Numbered from the stretch's first letter, positions 1-11,361 are shown. The stretch is DNA of 64,000 nucleotides from Dryocosmus kuriphilus (GCA_038277395.1 CM076190.1:127378197-127442196), one strand, 5' to 3'. A program made the numbers and translations. The notes: generated from the letters alone by a model not told the origin.

Positions 1-442
1 AACAAAGTTGTTCATCTCAAAAAGGTCTAAAAATTTGCTCTCTGTCATCGTTTTGAACAGACTCTTAGTTTTTGAGTTATTAGTGAAATATGTTATGAAA
101 TATAAAGAAAACCACTTTTCAGCAAAACTATGCAAGATATGAGAAAATATTAACAAGCATAATTGTTCACCTCGGAAAGAGAGAGAGAATGATGAGAATG
201 TATTCCTTAAGGGCGATAGAGCCTTAAGTAAAATAATTTCTTTTGCAATTTTTAATTTAAAGGTTTATACGATCCATAAACACCAAGCGCGTAGCGCGAG
301 GTAAATAACCTATCGAGCGCAAAGCGCGAGTGCACTAATAACGTATCGAGCGTGAAGCGCGAGTGCCAACAGACGCGCGCCCTAGGCGCGCTCATACTTC
401 GCGCGAAGAGCGCGATCAGAATTTGCCCGGGAAGCGGGCAGA
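1..442 (+). repeat. Palindromic GCG-rich repeat, copy A (5' end outside window)
   Basis: First of four copies of one dispersed repeat (others at 4225-4910, 6903-7859 and 21902-23141). It shares the AT-rich part (CAAAACTATGCAAGATATGAG), the GATGAGAATGTATTCC segment, the block of short GC palindromes (GAGCGCGAAGCGCGAG type, at about 285-425) and the 3' end GAAGCGGGCAGATTTTTT. Compared with copies B and D it has lost about 150 bp between 'GGAAAGAG' and 'GATGAGAATG' near 180-190. The family is not one I can name. Confidence 0.8.
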
Positions 443-699
443 TTTTTTAAATTTGATTTACTGTAAATAATTCTGTTGTCCAATTTGTTGTATAAGCTTT
501 CTCAAAAAAGTGTTTATATTTACTGAGGAGGAGCAGGATGAGGAGGAGAAAAATTTAGTTAAAATAAAGTACTCAAAATGTTGGATTCCATTATTATTAT
601 TAGAAGCCTTAGATTTCTTATATTTTATAAAAATAATAACCAAAATCTGTTCAGGTAAACGAAATGAAGATGAACTACATATCATAAGCAGGTACCTAT

Positions 700-1970
700 A
701 ATGTTTAAATATTCACATCGAATTTAACTTATCAAAAGAACTACATAGCATAGAGTAATAGAAAAACGTATTGCATACTTAGTACCATGTTGGGTCTATT
801 TTATCAGTTTTCATAAATTAACGAGATAAAATTTGCAACCACATACATATATTATACGTGTTCATTCTACTATTGGAAATAATAAACTAGCTTCTATACT
901 AAAAAAAATCAGCTACTAAAAATATTATTTAATAACGCTAGCCTCTCTTATTTCATTAATGGTTGAAATGATTTCAATGCATTATTTCCATTTCAAGTAA
1001 CCGCAGTCAATCTACCAAATAAATCAGCTACATAAATTTGATAATCCACTATAAGAAATGTTGAAATAATCTTCAACATAACAGAGTACTATGCTGAAAG
1101 TCCAAACCATTTAACTCAAACCTTTCAATAGTAACATGCTTAGTGAAGTTTTGATGATACTAAAATCAGTCACTGTCAATGAAAAATTATTTTTCCTAGG
1201 TCAACATTAACTCTGATTAAAATCAGCCACGCGGATTTTGTTGTATAGATATAATCGCGCCTGTTCATCCTTTTTACTAGATGTGAAACACGTCTTCCAA
1301 ATAGATTTGTACTATTGATTCCTGTACTAGTTAGACAAAATGGTTGGTTTCATGTGTACAAATTAACCTCAATTAAGTATTAAAATATATGAGGAAGAGG
1401 AGGAGGAGGTGGTGGTTTCGGAGAGAGAGAAGGGGAAGTCATTATGTGGTTGAAACAAGTATATACTGAAAAAAATTTGGACTCAATTATTATACGCCCT
1501 AAATTATATGTCAGAAAGTTTAAAAGATGTGATGAGCCTCTCCTTCAATTAAAATTAAAATTAATTCAAGTGAGCGGAGTGAAGAAGAAATGCACATTCA
1601 TTTTAAAAATTAGATTTAATTAACTTATTGCATTATAGTAAATGTAATGAACAACATATAATATTGAATGATAGAAAAAACTTATTGCTTACTGTTAGTA
1701 CCGTGTTAGTTACATTTTGTAAATGATTCTTAAGTTATAACTACAGGAAATGTTCAAACCTATCACTCAAATGCTAATTGAACTATTCTAAATATTGAAC
1801 CGGCAGTTGTTAAAGCTTTAAATTAATTAATAGGAATATTATCATTCAATAATGCCAGCCTCCCTTAGTTCATTAATTATTGCAATGATTTTAAGTGACT
1901 TATTTCTGTTTCCAGCTGAATATGATTCTAAAAGTGAGTGCAATTGATCTACCAACTTATTAGAAGCCCC
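700..1970. repeat. Diverged tandem duplication (units about 700-1030 and 1640-1970)
   Basis: Two segments about 930 bp apart align. Both contain a 'TTAGTACC(A/G)TGTT' block (about 780 and 1697) followed by a block with 'GCTAGCCTC'/'GCCAGCCTC', 'TTCATTAAT' and 'GATCTACCAA'/'AATCTACCAA' (about 935-1020 and 1850-1955). The second block of each is coding-like on the minus strand (see pseudogenes 925-1020 and 1842-2087). Apart from these units and an AG-rich purine run near 1390-1435, I see nothing between 443 and 1985. Confidence 0.55.
925..1020 (-). pseudogene. C-terminal remnant of an unrecognised protein, second copy
   Basis: Read on the minus strand this segment ends ISTINEIREASVIK then TAA. 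It matches the C-terminus IIAIINELREAGIIE of the copy at 1842-2087, with one missing base after the GNNAL stretch and a stop further upstream. It is therefore a decayed duplicate of that exon. No function can be assigned. The tail resembles a short helical C-terminal motif (AGN...NELREAGII) that I associate only loosely with insect TE-encoded proteins; that association is from memory and weak. Confidence 0.4.
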
Positions 1971-2087
1971 CCAATAATGTGAAAATTATTCTTTTATATA
2001 TTCAAAGTAAAAGTCACTTTCAGTATCATCTTCATTATCATCATTATCACCATCACCATCATCTTCATTATTATCGTCCTCATCGAA
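1842..2087 (-). pseudogene. Acidic protein, C-terminal fragment with AGN..INELREAGII tail
   Basis: On the minus strand a single frame reads through an Asp/Glu/Asn-rich stretch (2026-2087, encoded by GAT/GAA repeats), then TESDFYFEYIKE, one in-frame TAA, then WGASNKLVDQLHSLLES, AGNRNKSLKIIAIINELREAGIIE and a TGA stop at 1842-1844. Apart from the one stop the frame is clean across about 80 codons, so it looks like a real but dead coding end rather than chance. The upstream part is cut by a non-LTR element at 2088-4180; on its far side (4182-4224) the same strand again encodes an acidic run. I cannot name the protein. It could be a TE-encoded protein or a host gene. Confidence 0.45.
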
Positions 2088-4180
2088 GGACCACCACAGC
2101 TGTCTGTGGTGGAGGGGAGATGTTACCCCTACTTGCCGCGTCCCCAGGTGGCGGATAGGGGAATGCTCGCTGGAAACGTAGGGTACGTCTGAAATAAAAT
2201 AGGCCTCGAGGACCAAAAACACGATTGGTGACGGTCGCAACCCACTGGGAGTGCTCCGAGCCATGTCCTGTCTTTCCGCCGACATGATGTAGGGGCTGCT
2301 GTGAGCTTGCTCTGCCGAGGTGTAAGCAGCGACCGGGCATCTGGAGCTAGCCCCTTCGGGCCTTGATCAGGGAGTGCGTGGTGGTTACAGGGATCGCAAC
2401 CTGCAGTGTTCCGGGCGAGTCCAGTCCATCCGTGTATTTCGGGATTGGTTAATCGAAGGTTGGGCCCCAGAGTACTGGGGTAGGACTTTGGTCCGAGGGT
2501 ATACCCGTTCCCAAATATTTCGGCCCGCCACTCCACGAAAGATGTGCTGGTGAATTTTTTACTATGTCTAATAAAAATGGAAAACGGAGAGGAAGGAAGG
2601 AAACCAACGTCGAAGAGGAGCAGGATTTCAGCAAAAGCTTCGACGTGGTGGAGGAAGAAGAGGCGGCGTAATCGACGGATTTCGCGGCAATGAAAAAAAG
2701 GCATTGTCAAACATCAGGACACGCTAAAGGAGGACCACAGAGAGGTAAGCAAGTGCTTAAAGAAGCTGTTGAATCTCTGTAAGTCAGATGAGCTATGTGA
2801 AACAGTGGATTATGTAGAGAAAGCGCAAAGTACAATGCACTCAGCGGGGTACTCGTATAGAGATCTCAATCTTTACGCGCTGGGGTACGTGGAGAGCATT
2901 AATAGGCTAATCCGGGAAAAGATAGGAAAGGAGCACAGAGAAGAATCTCTCCTGAGCTCTACCTTCAAGGAGGAGACGGCTTCCGTTCCTATACAGACGG
3001 AGCCGTAGACGATGCTGTAGGGAGCGACGAAGAAGCGCAAGCGGGAGACGAAAACGACCCTCAGCACGCCTAGCGGATCCGGCGCTGAGCAGTCGGCCCT
3101 GAAAAAGACCAGGACCCAGAACGGGGTCGCCTGGTTAAAGGTGGCGAGGAGGAGCACCAAGAAGGTGAAGGCGGTGGAGGAGAAGAAGGTTGCGGGGGAG
3201 GCTGCGCCATTCGGAAGCAGCTTTCTTGCAATTCGACAGGACTTATCCAAGAAGAAGAGGAGGAGAATCCCCCGGGAGTCCGTGACCATCAAGCCAGCCC
3301 CGAGGCAGAAGTATGCGGATGTCCTCAAGGACATCCAGAAGCAGCTCAATCCTAAGGATCGTGGCGTTATGGTTAAGACGAACAGGCAAACGAGGACGGC
3401 GGACGTCCTCATTGAGGTGGGCACCAAGGCGGAGGAGAGGCAGCACTTCGTTGAGGCCATTTTGAAAGCCCCTTGGACAAGGCGGGAGTGTCCGACACCT
3501 AATCCCAAGGACTTAGATTGTGATTTACGACCTAGTCGAGACGACGGAGGTTATTGACGTTGAGGAAGCCGTGAAGGCGACCCTAGGAGACCAGATTGGT
3601 TCTCCACCAAGGGTGAACCTCACCAAGAGGAGTAGCAGAGGCTGCATCCTAGCTTTCGTTGAGCTGGATGCGGTCGCTGCTGCCAAGCTGGAGAAGGCTG
3701 CCCGGCTAAAAGTCGGATGGGTGAACTGATGGGTGAAGGCGCATAGCGCTGAAACTCAGTGCTACAGGTGCCGCACTCTGGGGCACGTTGACCGAGAGTG
3801 TACGGCAGAAGATCGCAGCAAATCCTGCTCGTGATGCTTCCAGGAGGGCCACAAGGCGGCGAAGTGCCAGAATTTGGTAACTCTCCGTCCGCCCAAAAAA
3901 GCCAGAAGAAAACTCTAGGTGAGTATTGAAGCAAGCAGGTGACGCTGGAGACAGCGAAGAAAACGGCATCCTCTGAAGTAATGCGAAAGCGGTTCCGGGG
4001 CGATCAATGCCCAGAAGAAAAGGGAGGTGGTTTTAATGGGTAGGCCTAATCTGACAACTCTCCTCCCTCCTGACTATGGATCTCACTTGTGCGATCCTTT
4101 GTGCGCCCGGCGTGGAGATGTCTAACATGGAAGCGTCACACGTTGTGTAATAATGCATTTCCTCCTCTCTTAAAAAAAAA
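2088..4180 (+). mobile_element. Non-LTR retrotransposon, ORF2-deleted copy
   Basis: A GC-richer island ending in a poly(A) tail (4172-4180). It holds a broken gag-like ORF1 with CCHC zinc knuckles but no endonuclease or reverse transcriptase: ORF1 runs within about 250 bp into the 3' end and tail. The element sits inside a (GAT)n-type acidic coding repeat: ATC/TCA triplets abut both ends (2026-2087 and 4182-4224). The ORF1 type resembles R1-like clades, known for target preference. The 5' boundary is approximate. Confidence 0.65.
2760..3918 (+). pseudogene. Gag-like ORF1 of non-LTR element (broken)
   Basis: The protein would bind the element's RNA. Visible parts in order: an N-terminal region (2769-3008), a Lys/Arg-rich stretch (about 3030-3270), the conserved ORF1 core with RQKYADVLKDIQKQLNP and VMVKTNRQTRTADVLIEVG (3300-3470), then IYDLVETTEVIDVEEAVKA (3523 on), and two zinc knuckles CYRCRTLGHVDREC and CFQEGHKAAKC (about 3758-3870). 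Damage: an in-frame stop near 3018, a frameshift near 3480-3520, a TGA just before the first knuckle (3727) and another TGA between the knuckles (3832). Family identification is from the CCHC layout and the core motif style. Confidence 0.65.
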
Positions 4181-4181
4181 T

Positions 4182-4224
4182 ATCATGCTCATCCTCATCT
4201 TCATTATTACCATCATCATCATCT
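4182..4224 (-). other. Acidic triplet run continuing the interrupted minus-strand ORF
   Basis: The minus strand encodes DDDDGNNEDEDEHD in one frame. It matches in character the acidic run at 2026-2087 on the other side of the inserted non-LTR element, so the two were probably contiguous before insertion. It then abuts repeat copy B. A plain ATC microsatellite is the alternative reading. Confidence 0.4.
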
Positions 4225-4910
4225 TAAAAAATCTACAAATTTTGGCTTAACCGTTTTTTGATAAAATGCACGGTTTTTATTTTAATCGATAAAACGTTAT
4301 TAAAAGTCAAGATTTTTAAATTTCCCGCCAAACTATGCAAGGTACGGAAAAATAATAATAAACAAAGTTGTTGGCCTCAAAAATATCTACAAATTTGCTT
4401 TCTATAATTTTTTTTGAGCAGACGCGTAGTTTTTGAGTTATTGGTGAAATATGTTATGAAATATAAAGAAAACAACTTTTCAGCAAAACTATGCAAGATA
4501 TGAGAAAATATTAACAAGCAGAATTGTTCACCTTGGAAAGAGCTACACAATTTTTTTCATAAGACTCATCGTTTTACTTTTAAGAATCGAAATCCTGTAT
4601 TGTGAAAAATTTGGAAAATCACAAAGAGCTTTACCAATCTACAATGTGTTTTAAAAAAATGTAATTATTGAGCGCGAAGCCCGAGTCTCATGATGAGAAT
4701 GTATTCCTTAAGGGCGATAGAGCCTTAAGTAAAATAAGTTCTTTTGTAATTTTTAATTTAAAGGTTTTAACGATCCATAAACACCGAGCGCGTAGCGCAA
4801 AGTGAATAATCTATCGAGCGCGAAGCGCGAGTGCCAACAGACGCGTGCTCTAGGCGCGCTCATACTTCGCGCGTAGCGCGCGATGAGAATGTGTCCACGA
4901 AGCGGGCAGA
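4225..4910 (+). repeat. Palindromic GCG-rich repeat, copy B (5' truncated)
   Basis: Colinear with the 3' two thirds of copy D: three of the roughly 150-bp AT-rich internal units, GATGAGAATGTATTCCTTAAGG (4692 on), the GC palindromes (4785-4880) and the end GAAGCGGGCAGA (4899-4910). It faces copy C (6903-7859) in inverted orientation across a 2-kb spacer. Confidence 0.8.
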
Positions 4911-6902
4911 TTTTTTTAAAGTTCATTTTCTTGGATTGTTAATAATTGAACTATTTTTGTTTGATGTTTAATATTATTTTGTTTGAAAATCATATATATT
5001 TGCTTAAAAATTAAGTAATTACGTTTCTCTTTGAAAATCCTTTTTTTGGTTGAAAATATTTTTTTTTGTATCAAGTCAACTATAACATTCTCGTTTGTGA
5101 ACTCGTCTTTTTTAGTTGAAAATTCGACTATTTGGTTAAAAATTGGTCTTTCATTACTTAAAAATTAAATTAATGTGCTGAAAATTAATCTTTTTGTGGA
5201 CCATATAACTATTCTTTTAATCAAAAATTCAAATATTTTGGTTGATATTTCATATTTCATCTTTTTTCGTTGAAAATTTAAATATTCGGTTAAAAATTAA
5301 GTAATTAAGCCTTTGGTTGAAAATTCTTTTCTTGGTTTAAAAATTTTTTTTGTTCAAATCAACTGTAACATTTTTGTTTAAGAATTCGTCTTTTTTAGTA
5401 GAAAATTTGACTATATTATTAAAAATTATCTTCTTTTAGTCAGAAATGATATCATTCTGCTGAAAATCAATTTTTGTTGTTGAAATTTCATCTTTCTTGG
5501 GCGGAAATTCAGCTGATTATTGGAAATCTTTTGGTGAAAATAGAATTATTTTATTACTAATGATTCGTCCTTTTTATTGAAAATTTAACATTTTTCAATT
5601 AAAAATTCAAATATTTTGGAAGAAATTCAACGGTTACATTTTTGGAAGCAAAAAAAATTTTGTAGTATGCATGCATTTTTTAGATGTATATAATTATATT
5701 GTCAGCTATATTTTATCTGAAGTGTGCACAAAAATACATCGCAGTAATTAAAAAAATAATCAAACTTAAGAATACGGCAGTCGAGATAGGAAAATTTTTA
5801 AAAATAAGTTGATATATTTGTTATATTTTCGAAACCTCACGTATCGAATAATGTATACATAATAAAAAGATGGCTGAAACTTTTTAATGAAGCCGGAAGA
5901 GATTAGGAAAACCTTTTAGTAAACATACATTTTTTGGAGGTATATACTTTTATTGTACATTAGATTTTATCTAAAATATGTGCACAACTCCATTGCAGCT
6001 ATTTTAAATATTAACAAACAAACAACTACGGTAGCGACTCGAAATTTTTTAAAAACATGTTCATAAATTTTTTCATATTTTTATAACCTTGATTTCAATT
6101 AAAAAAGTTTATAGCCCAACTAACGATTTTTTACATTCTCATGCACACTTTTGATTCTTGTTTGAAAAAAATATCTTTAGTTCAAAGGTCAATTATTACA
6201 TTTTTCGTTCAAGAATTTACGGTTGGAAATTCCCTTTTTTGGGGTTTATAATTCTACTATTTTCAGCTGAAAAAATAATATATTTTGTTTCAAAAGTAAC
6301 TTTTTAAAGCAACTTTTTTTGGTTGAAAGTTCATGTCTCTTGGGTGTCTTAACTGTTTCATTGAAAATTCCTTTGTGGGTTCATAATTCAACTATTTTTG
6401 GTTGAAACCTAAACTATTTTTTATTGAAAATGTATATTTGTTGTTTGAAAATTCCCTTTTGGAGTTGATAATTCAGCTATTTTATCTATTATTTTATCTA
6501 CTATTTTAAAATAATATTTTTTGTTTCAAAAGTTAACTATTACATTTTCGATTCAGAATTCATCTTTTATGTTGGAGAATTAGTGTTTTTAGTTAAACAT
6601 TGAACGATTTTATTTAAAATTTCTCTTTTGTGGGTTAAAAGGTCAACTATTTTTGGTTGAATTTTAAACTATTTTTGATTGAGATTTATTTTTGTTTGTT
6701 AAAATTTCCTTTTCTTGGGGTTGATAATTTTTAGCTGAAAAATAATCATTTTTTTCAAAAGTTAACTTACATTTTTGATTAAGAATTCATCTTTTTTTGT
6801 TGAAAACTAATGTTTTTAGCCAAAATTTGAACTGCATTGTTGGAAGTTCAAACATTTTGTAGAAAATTAAATCTTTTTATTGAAAATGCATCTTTTTTGG
6901 GT
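4911..6902. repeat. AT-rich tract of degenerate 'TTGAAAATTC' short repeats
   Basis: About 2 kb made almost wholly of diverged copies of a short unit of the form TTTTTGGTTGAAAATTCAACTA, at intervals of about 25-35 bp, broken by a less repetitive part near 5640-6150. There is no open frame of note. Similar tracts are common in some insect genomes (general knowledge). It forms the spacer between inverted repeat copies B and C. Confidence 0.75.
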
Positions 6903-7859
6903 CTGTTGGCACTCGCGCTTCGTGCTCGATAGATTATTCACCTCGTGCTACGCGCTCGATGTTTATGGATGTATAAACCTTTAAATTAAAAATTACAAAA
7001 GAAATTATTTTAATTAAGGCTCTATTGCCCTTAAGGAATACATTCTCATCATGACACTCGCGCTTCGGGCTTGACAATTACATTTTTTTAAAACACATTG
7101 TGGATTGGTATTGTGATTTTCCAAATTTTCACAATACAGGATTTCGATTCTTAAAAGTAAAACGATGAGTCTTATAAATAAATTTTGTAGCGCTTTCCAA
7201 GGTGAACAATTCTGCTTGTTAATATTTTCTCATATCTTGCATAGTTTTGCTGAAAGGTTGTTTTCTTTATATTTCATAACATATTTCACCAATAACTCAA
7301 AAACTACGCGTCTGCTCAAAAAAAATTATAGAAAGCAAATTTGTAGATATTTTTGAGGCCAACAACTTTGTTTCTTATTATTTTTTCGTATCTTGAATAT
7401 TTTGGCGGGATACCAGAGTTTTTAAATTTTAATAGCGTTTTCTTGATTAAAACAAAAACCATTCATTTTATCGAAAAACTGTTATGACAAAATTTGTAGA
7501 TTTTTTTGAGATGAACAATTTTACTTTCTTACATTTTGCTTGTATCTCTCATAGTTTAGCCGGAAAATGGATTTTTTGACTTTGTAAAACCCGTTTTTGA
7601 TGGATAAAACCGTAACCGTTGGTCAAAAACCACTGGTTAACGAACTTGTCTTTTCTTTTTACCCCTTAAAGAAGTGTACCGAAGCACAATCCAATCTGAT
7701 TAGTCTTTCGAAAGTTATCGTGGGAACAGACTCCGACGACGATGACAACGACGACGACAACGACGACGACGACAACGACAACAGACAGACAGACACCGTC
7801 ATAAAAACCGTTTTTTCGGATTCAGGAGGTCTCTAATACCTTCTCTGATGAGAATGTAA
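6903..7859 (-). repeat. Palindromic GCG-rich repeat, copy C (inverted, lacks last hairpin)
   Basis: The reverse complement matches copy D from its 5' end (TACATTCTCATCAGAG) through the (GAC)n/(GTC)n microsatellite at 7734-7785, the AT-rich internal units and the GC palindromes. It stops at GTGCCAACAGAC, so the last roughly 90 bp seen in copies B and D are missing. It begins with the 12-mer TACATTCTCATC, whose complement GATGAGAATGTA recurs inside each copy. Confidence 0.8.
7600..7836 (+). other. Short ORF conserved between repeat copies C and D
   Basis: An ATG at 7600 opens a 78-codon frame (MDKTVTVGQKPLVNELV..., then an Asp/Asn run from the GAC microsatellite). Copy D carries the corresponding frame on its minus strand at 21956-22198, with MDKNITVSQKPLVNELV and no stop before its own acidic run. 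Both frames being open could reflect recent common origin rather than selection. I do not recognise it and do not claim it is a gene. Confidence 0.2.
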
Positions 7860-9224
7860 ACATTAATTATTTTATATAGAATTTAATATGATTATAAAAT
7901 TTAATAAAATGATCATTCACATATTAATTAAAAAGATTCAGCTCATAAATAGCTTACGAGCAGCATGAGCTTTTTTCAACCCGACAGTTTTTCGGCTCGC
8001 TAGCTTTTTTCAGCTCGCAAGACTTTTTCGGCCCTCAAAATTTTTTTTGTCTTGAAGCTTCAAGCCAGTTCACTATTCTGCTCAAGGGAAAGTCACATCC
8101 ATAAGTGAATCCCATTTTTTTTAAACTTCAGAGACATTGTATTATGCGCTACGCGGAGAATCACCCGCATATATTTTAAATCTTTCATTACTTATATTAT
8201 TCTTTTTATAAGAGTCGCAAGATTATCCTGAACTTTTAAAGTCTGGAATAAAGTTATGTATTTGAAACAAAATTATGTAAGATGCACCCTAATGTATTCA
8301 AAATTGTTCAACTTAATAACAATTTTCTTCCAATGAACCGAATATAATGCATTATAGGCATTATAAGAAACTCTGAGACCACTATGAATCAGACGACTGA
8401 AACTTGATGGATTCAGAATTAAATTTTATCATAACTAGTAGTTCCGAAATATTATACGGTATCTATTTAAAAATACAAGTATAATAATAGGTACCTATTA
8501 ATCCCTTTCATAATTAGTACTTTTTCAGTTCGAAGAAAATTCTATCAATTTTTGTAGGAAGGAAGAATCGTTTATGGCAATTGTTATTTTATTTACAGGA
8601 GTCCAAGTAACTAGAAATTAAAGCTTTTGAGGTATGAAATCAGAGTCAGATGATAAAATTAAGAGCTCGAGGCTTATATTCAATTCTATAGTCACGCATT
8701 TCCATGGAGAATGTTTCACCTGAATTTAAAAATTTGTTAGCAATAAATAGAGTTGGAGAAAATAGCGTCTAAAGAACCTTGAATTGAAGGTGAAGAACAT
8801 TTTATAATACTTATTTTTACAAGATTTTACTCTAATATTCTATGCTTGTTTCTCTCCCCGAGATGTGTGTCAAACAACTCATAATGTGTCCTCGAAAATA
8901 GCGTGAGGTCAGCCGGGAAAGACGTTCTCATAATCGGTGTCAGGAAAAGCTATAAAAGAACAGCTATAAAAATCCATTGATATGATTATATTATATATAT
9001 AATTATTATACAATCATAACCTTTTTTTCTATGAAGAATATTTCGCTTAAGTTAACAATTTTTTATTGATAAATGAAGTTGGAAAGAATAGTGCTTAGAG
9101 AACCTTGGAATGATACACTCTCCATATTAATTCTATAAGGAGATGTTCAAAGATTATACAATAATAAAATGCGTTTTTGAAGGAAAGAACATTTGCAATA
9201 CATGTTTTTACACAATGAAAAAAT
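7860..9224. other. Gene-free stretch with a weak local duplication
   Basis: No coding frame is supported. Segments near 8700-8830 and 9030-9200 resemble each other (both have 'GTTGGA(G)AA...GAACCTTG' and 'GAACATTT'), suggesting an old local duplication of about 330 bp. A short run of CAGCTCGC/TTTTT motifs lies at 7960-8050. Confidence 0.4.
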
Positions 9225-9310
9225 TTATAGCTGAACTAAAGACATTTATCCTTGATCTGTCCACAAATATCGTTGTAAATGAACCAACGATATTGCAAAA
9301 CCTTTAAAAT
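9225..9310 (-). repeat. Dispersed hairpin repeat, copy H1
   Basis: Contains a perfect 10-bp stem with a 9-nt loop: AATATCGTTG (9266-9275) and CAACGATATT (9285-9294). The surrounding 85 bp match copies at 31198-31305 (+) and 61775-61880 (+), including the GATCAAG(A/G)ATAA and TTCAGCTATA blocks. It lies about 740 bp upstream of the secreted-protein gene at 10030. Confidence 0.65.
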
Positions 9311-9907
9311 AAGAATTTTCATCGTAATTTATTTGTACTATCATTATTAATGAACCACATTTTTAAAACATTAAAGTAAAGATATTGTATAGCTGAAATC
9401 GAAATGTTGTTAAGTCTGAATACAGTGCTACTTAAACAGGAATAATTTTAACAAAGGTTTGAATTTTATGATTTATTTCGCAGGTTACGTGAAAGTTATT
9501 AAGATTAGAAAAGGCCTACTTGAAGTAAAAGGGAGAGGAGTTAATATCAAAACATTTTTTTGAACTGTTATATTTTCCCACGTGACATTGCAATTTTGTA
9601 AGGCACTTGAAGTTCACGAAGTCACGTACGTAGCGATAAATGTAGCGCTACAGTTGACTGTTTCAAAAACAAAAATAACTTTTTTCAAGTATATTTTAGT
9701 TTACTTGACTTTATTTTTCAGTATTTTTCTGTTTACACTATAAATGTTTTTCCGTGCAAGGTTAATATAGGCTAATATTTTGTGCTCTTATGACTGATAC
9801 ACAATCAAATAAACCTACACTGTCCTTACGCTCTTCTCTGGACAAAAGAGACGTATGTATAAAATACAAATATCTCTGAAGAACCAGTGTCCTACTCCAA
9901 TCCATCT

Positions 9908-9962
9908 TATAAATATTTTCTATCATTTAGAATGACGAAGGTGATAGCGACTAGTATATAAG
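9908..9962 (+). promoter_or_regulatory. Candidate core promoter (two TATA-like boxes)
   Basis: TATAAATA at 9908-9915 and TATATAAG at 9955-9962 precede the ATG at 10030 by about 115 and 68 nt. The second gives a plausible transcription start near 9985-9990 and a short 5' leader. The gene at 62514 also has a TATAAATA box 82 nt upstream of its ATG. No experiment decides between the two boxes. Confidence 0.45.
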
Positions 9963-10029
9963 TATTCGAAGCATCTTGTATAGAATATTCTTTCGGTACG
10001 TTATTAAAAAATAACCAGTATTTAGAATA

Positions 10030-11326
10030 ATGAAGATCCTTGTTGTAACTCTGTTTATCGCACTGGCGGCTATCTCTGAATCTGTTGGTAAGTATATAAT
10101 AACGGAATATCATATTTGTCATTGTTGTTTTCATTACAGAAAATCTCGTTTCTTTTATTTATTTTTATTAATAATTGGCGCCGCTGTAAACTGACATCTT
10201 CTCTTCCAAATGAAAAAAGGTTTCCGCCTTGCTAACTTCATTTTCTAATATTTTCAGAAGGCCCGTAGCCAGAAATTTGGTTGGGGGGGGGGGGGGGGGG
10301 GCCCAAAACGTAGTTTAAGTTGGACTCATTAGTGAAAAACTGCTTTATTGTTATCAATATGATCACTGTATTTTAATTGTCAGTCACGCACATACATATC
10401 AATTGCCAATAGACATTGTCGATAGACATATTTTTAAAACATGATTCACATCTATAGGAAAATGTTGGATTCATGGAATTTCGGGGGGGGGGGGGGGGGG
10501 TCCGGGCCCGTCGGGCCCTACGTCTGGCTACGGCCCTGTTTTCAGTGATTGTCGATATTTCTATACTTCTCCAATGATTTTATTTCAAATTTACCGGCCA
10601 TAGTGGCCATATTGTATTCGTGGTCGAGATGCAGTGGTGCTCTCAAGGATTCAAATCATAATCCCTTATCCTTCATCTTTATGAGGAAATAAACAATTAA
10701 CTTTAAAACTGTCTTGATCTATACCTTAATATATCGATTTACGATTCGAAATTGTCCAAACTAAAAATCCCTTTCTCTCGATAACCGCAATATAATGATA
10801 ATTTTAAATGATGTCAGATTTCCATTACGATCCAGATTTTGTTGTTCTACCTTAATTGTTCTAGATCATACATTTAGGTTAGGAAACTTATCTATTGATA
10901 TTTATTTTTACAGAAATAGATACACATCCGGGAGGAGGTTCCACTATGCCCGAAACAGGTCCTGCTCCCCACCACATATCCCCGACAAAAGGTCTCTACT
11001 ATAGAGACATCAAGAAAATGCTTCATCCACTCCCGGAAAATACAAAGCTATTCAAATTTGGTCTTTTTTACGTTGGAAGATACAGCGACGAATATGTTTT
11101 GGAATTATTAAATGCAAGAGGCGCAGTTGTCTTCCAATCAGTAAGCCACCCTGGATTTCAGATACCAGCAGCGGGGGGAGCTGCGCAATTAAGCATCCCG
11201 GGCACTATAATTTCAGTGCATGAAAGATTTTATCAGATTCTTCACGAGGCCATACAAAGACAAACTCCACCGGGTCGTCACTCTGTGGGAGGAAAAAGGA
11301 ATGGAGTTGCCGCCGCCGCCGCCTGA
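10030..11326 (+). CDS. Small secreted protein, unrecognised (two exons, 156 aa)
   Basis: Exon 1 is 10030-10087 (58 nt) and encodes a signal peptide: Met-Lys, then a hydrophobic core LVVTLFIALAAI, then SESV. The donor is GTAAGT at 10088; the acceptor ...TTTTTACAG ends at 10913. Exon 2 is 10914-11326. The intron is phase 1 and the junction codon is GAA (Glu). The mature part of about 137 residues has no cysteine. It begins with a Gly/Pro/His-rich segment, has a central LFYVGRYSDEYVLELL stretch, and ends in a (GCC)n-encoded alanine run before TGA. The downstream gene at 62514 has the same exon 1 length, phase, junction residue and size, so the two are probably diverged members of one secreted family. 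Two MITEs sit in its intron and just after its stop. I recognise no domain; a secreted effector, venom or cuticle-type protein would all fit, and none is shown. Confidence 0.72.
10258..10538. mobile_element. hAT-like MITE with poly-G arms, in the intron
   Basis: Terminal inverted repeats GGCCCGTAGCCAGA and TCTGGCTACGGCC bound a 281-bp element flanked by the direct repeat TTTTCAG (10251-10257 and 10539-10545), close to the 8-bp duplication usual for hAT elements. Each arm carries a long G run (10283-10301 and 10483-10500). There is no coding capacity. It lies wholly inside the intron of the secreted-protein gene. Confidence 0.7.
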
Positions 11327-11361
11327 TTGTGTAGCCAAGAACCATAATGCTTTCTCCGTCT

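Noticed and set aside
1986..2710. Long minus-strand ORFs across 1986-2710
   Set aside because: Shadow frames of the GC-rich 5' part of the plus-strand non-LTR element; only the 1842-2087 portion shows duplicated coding sequence.
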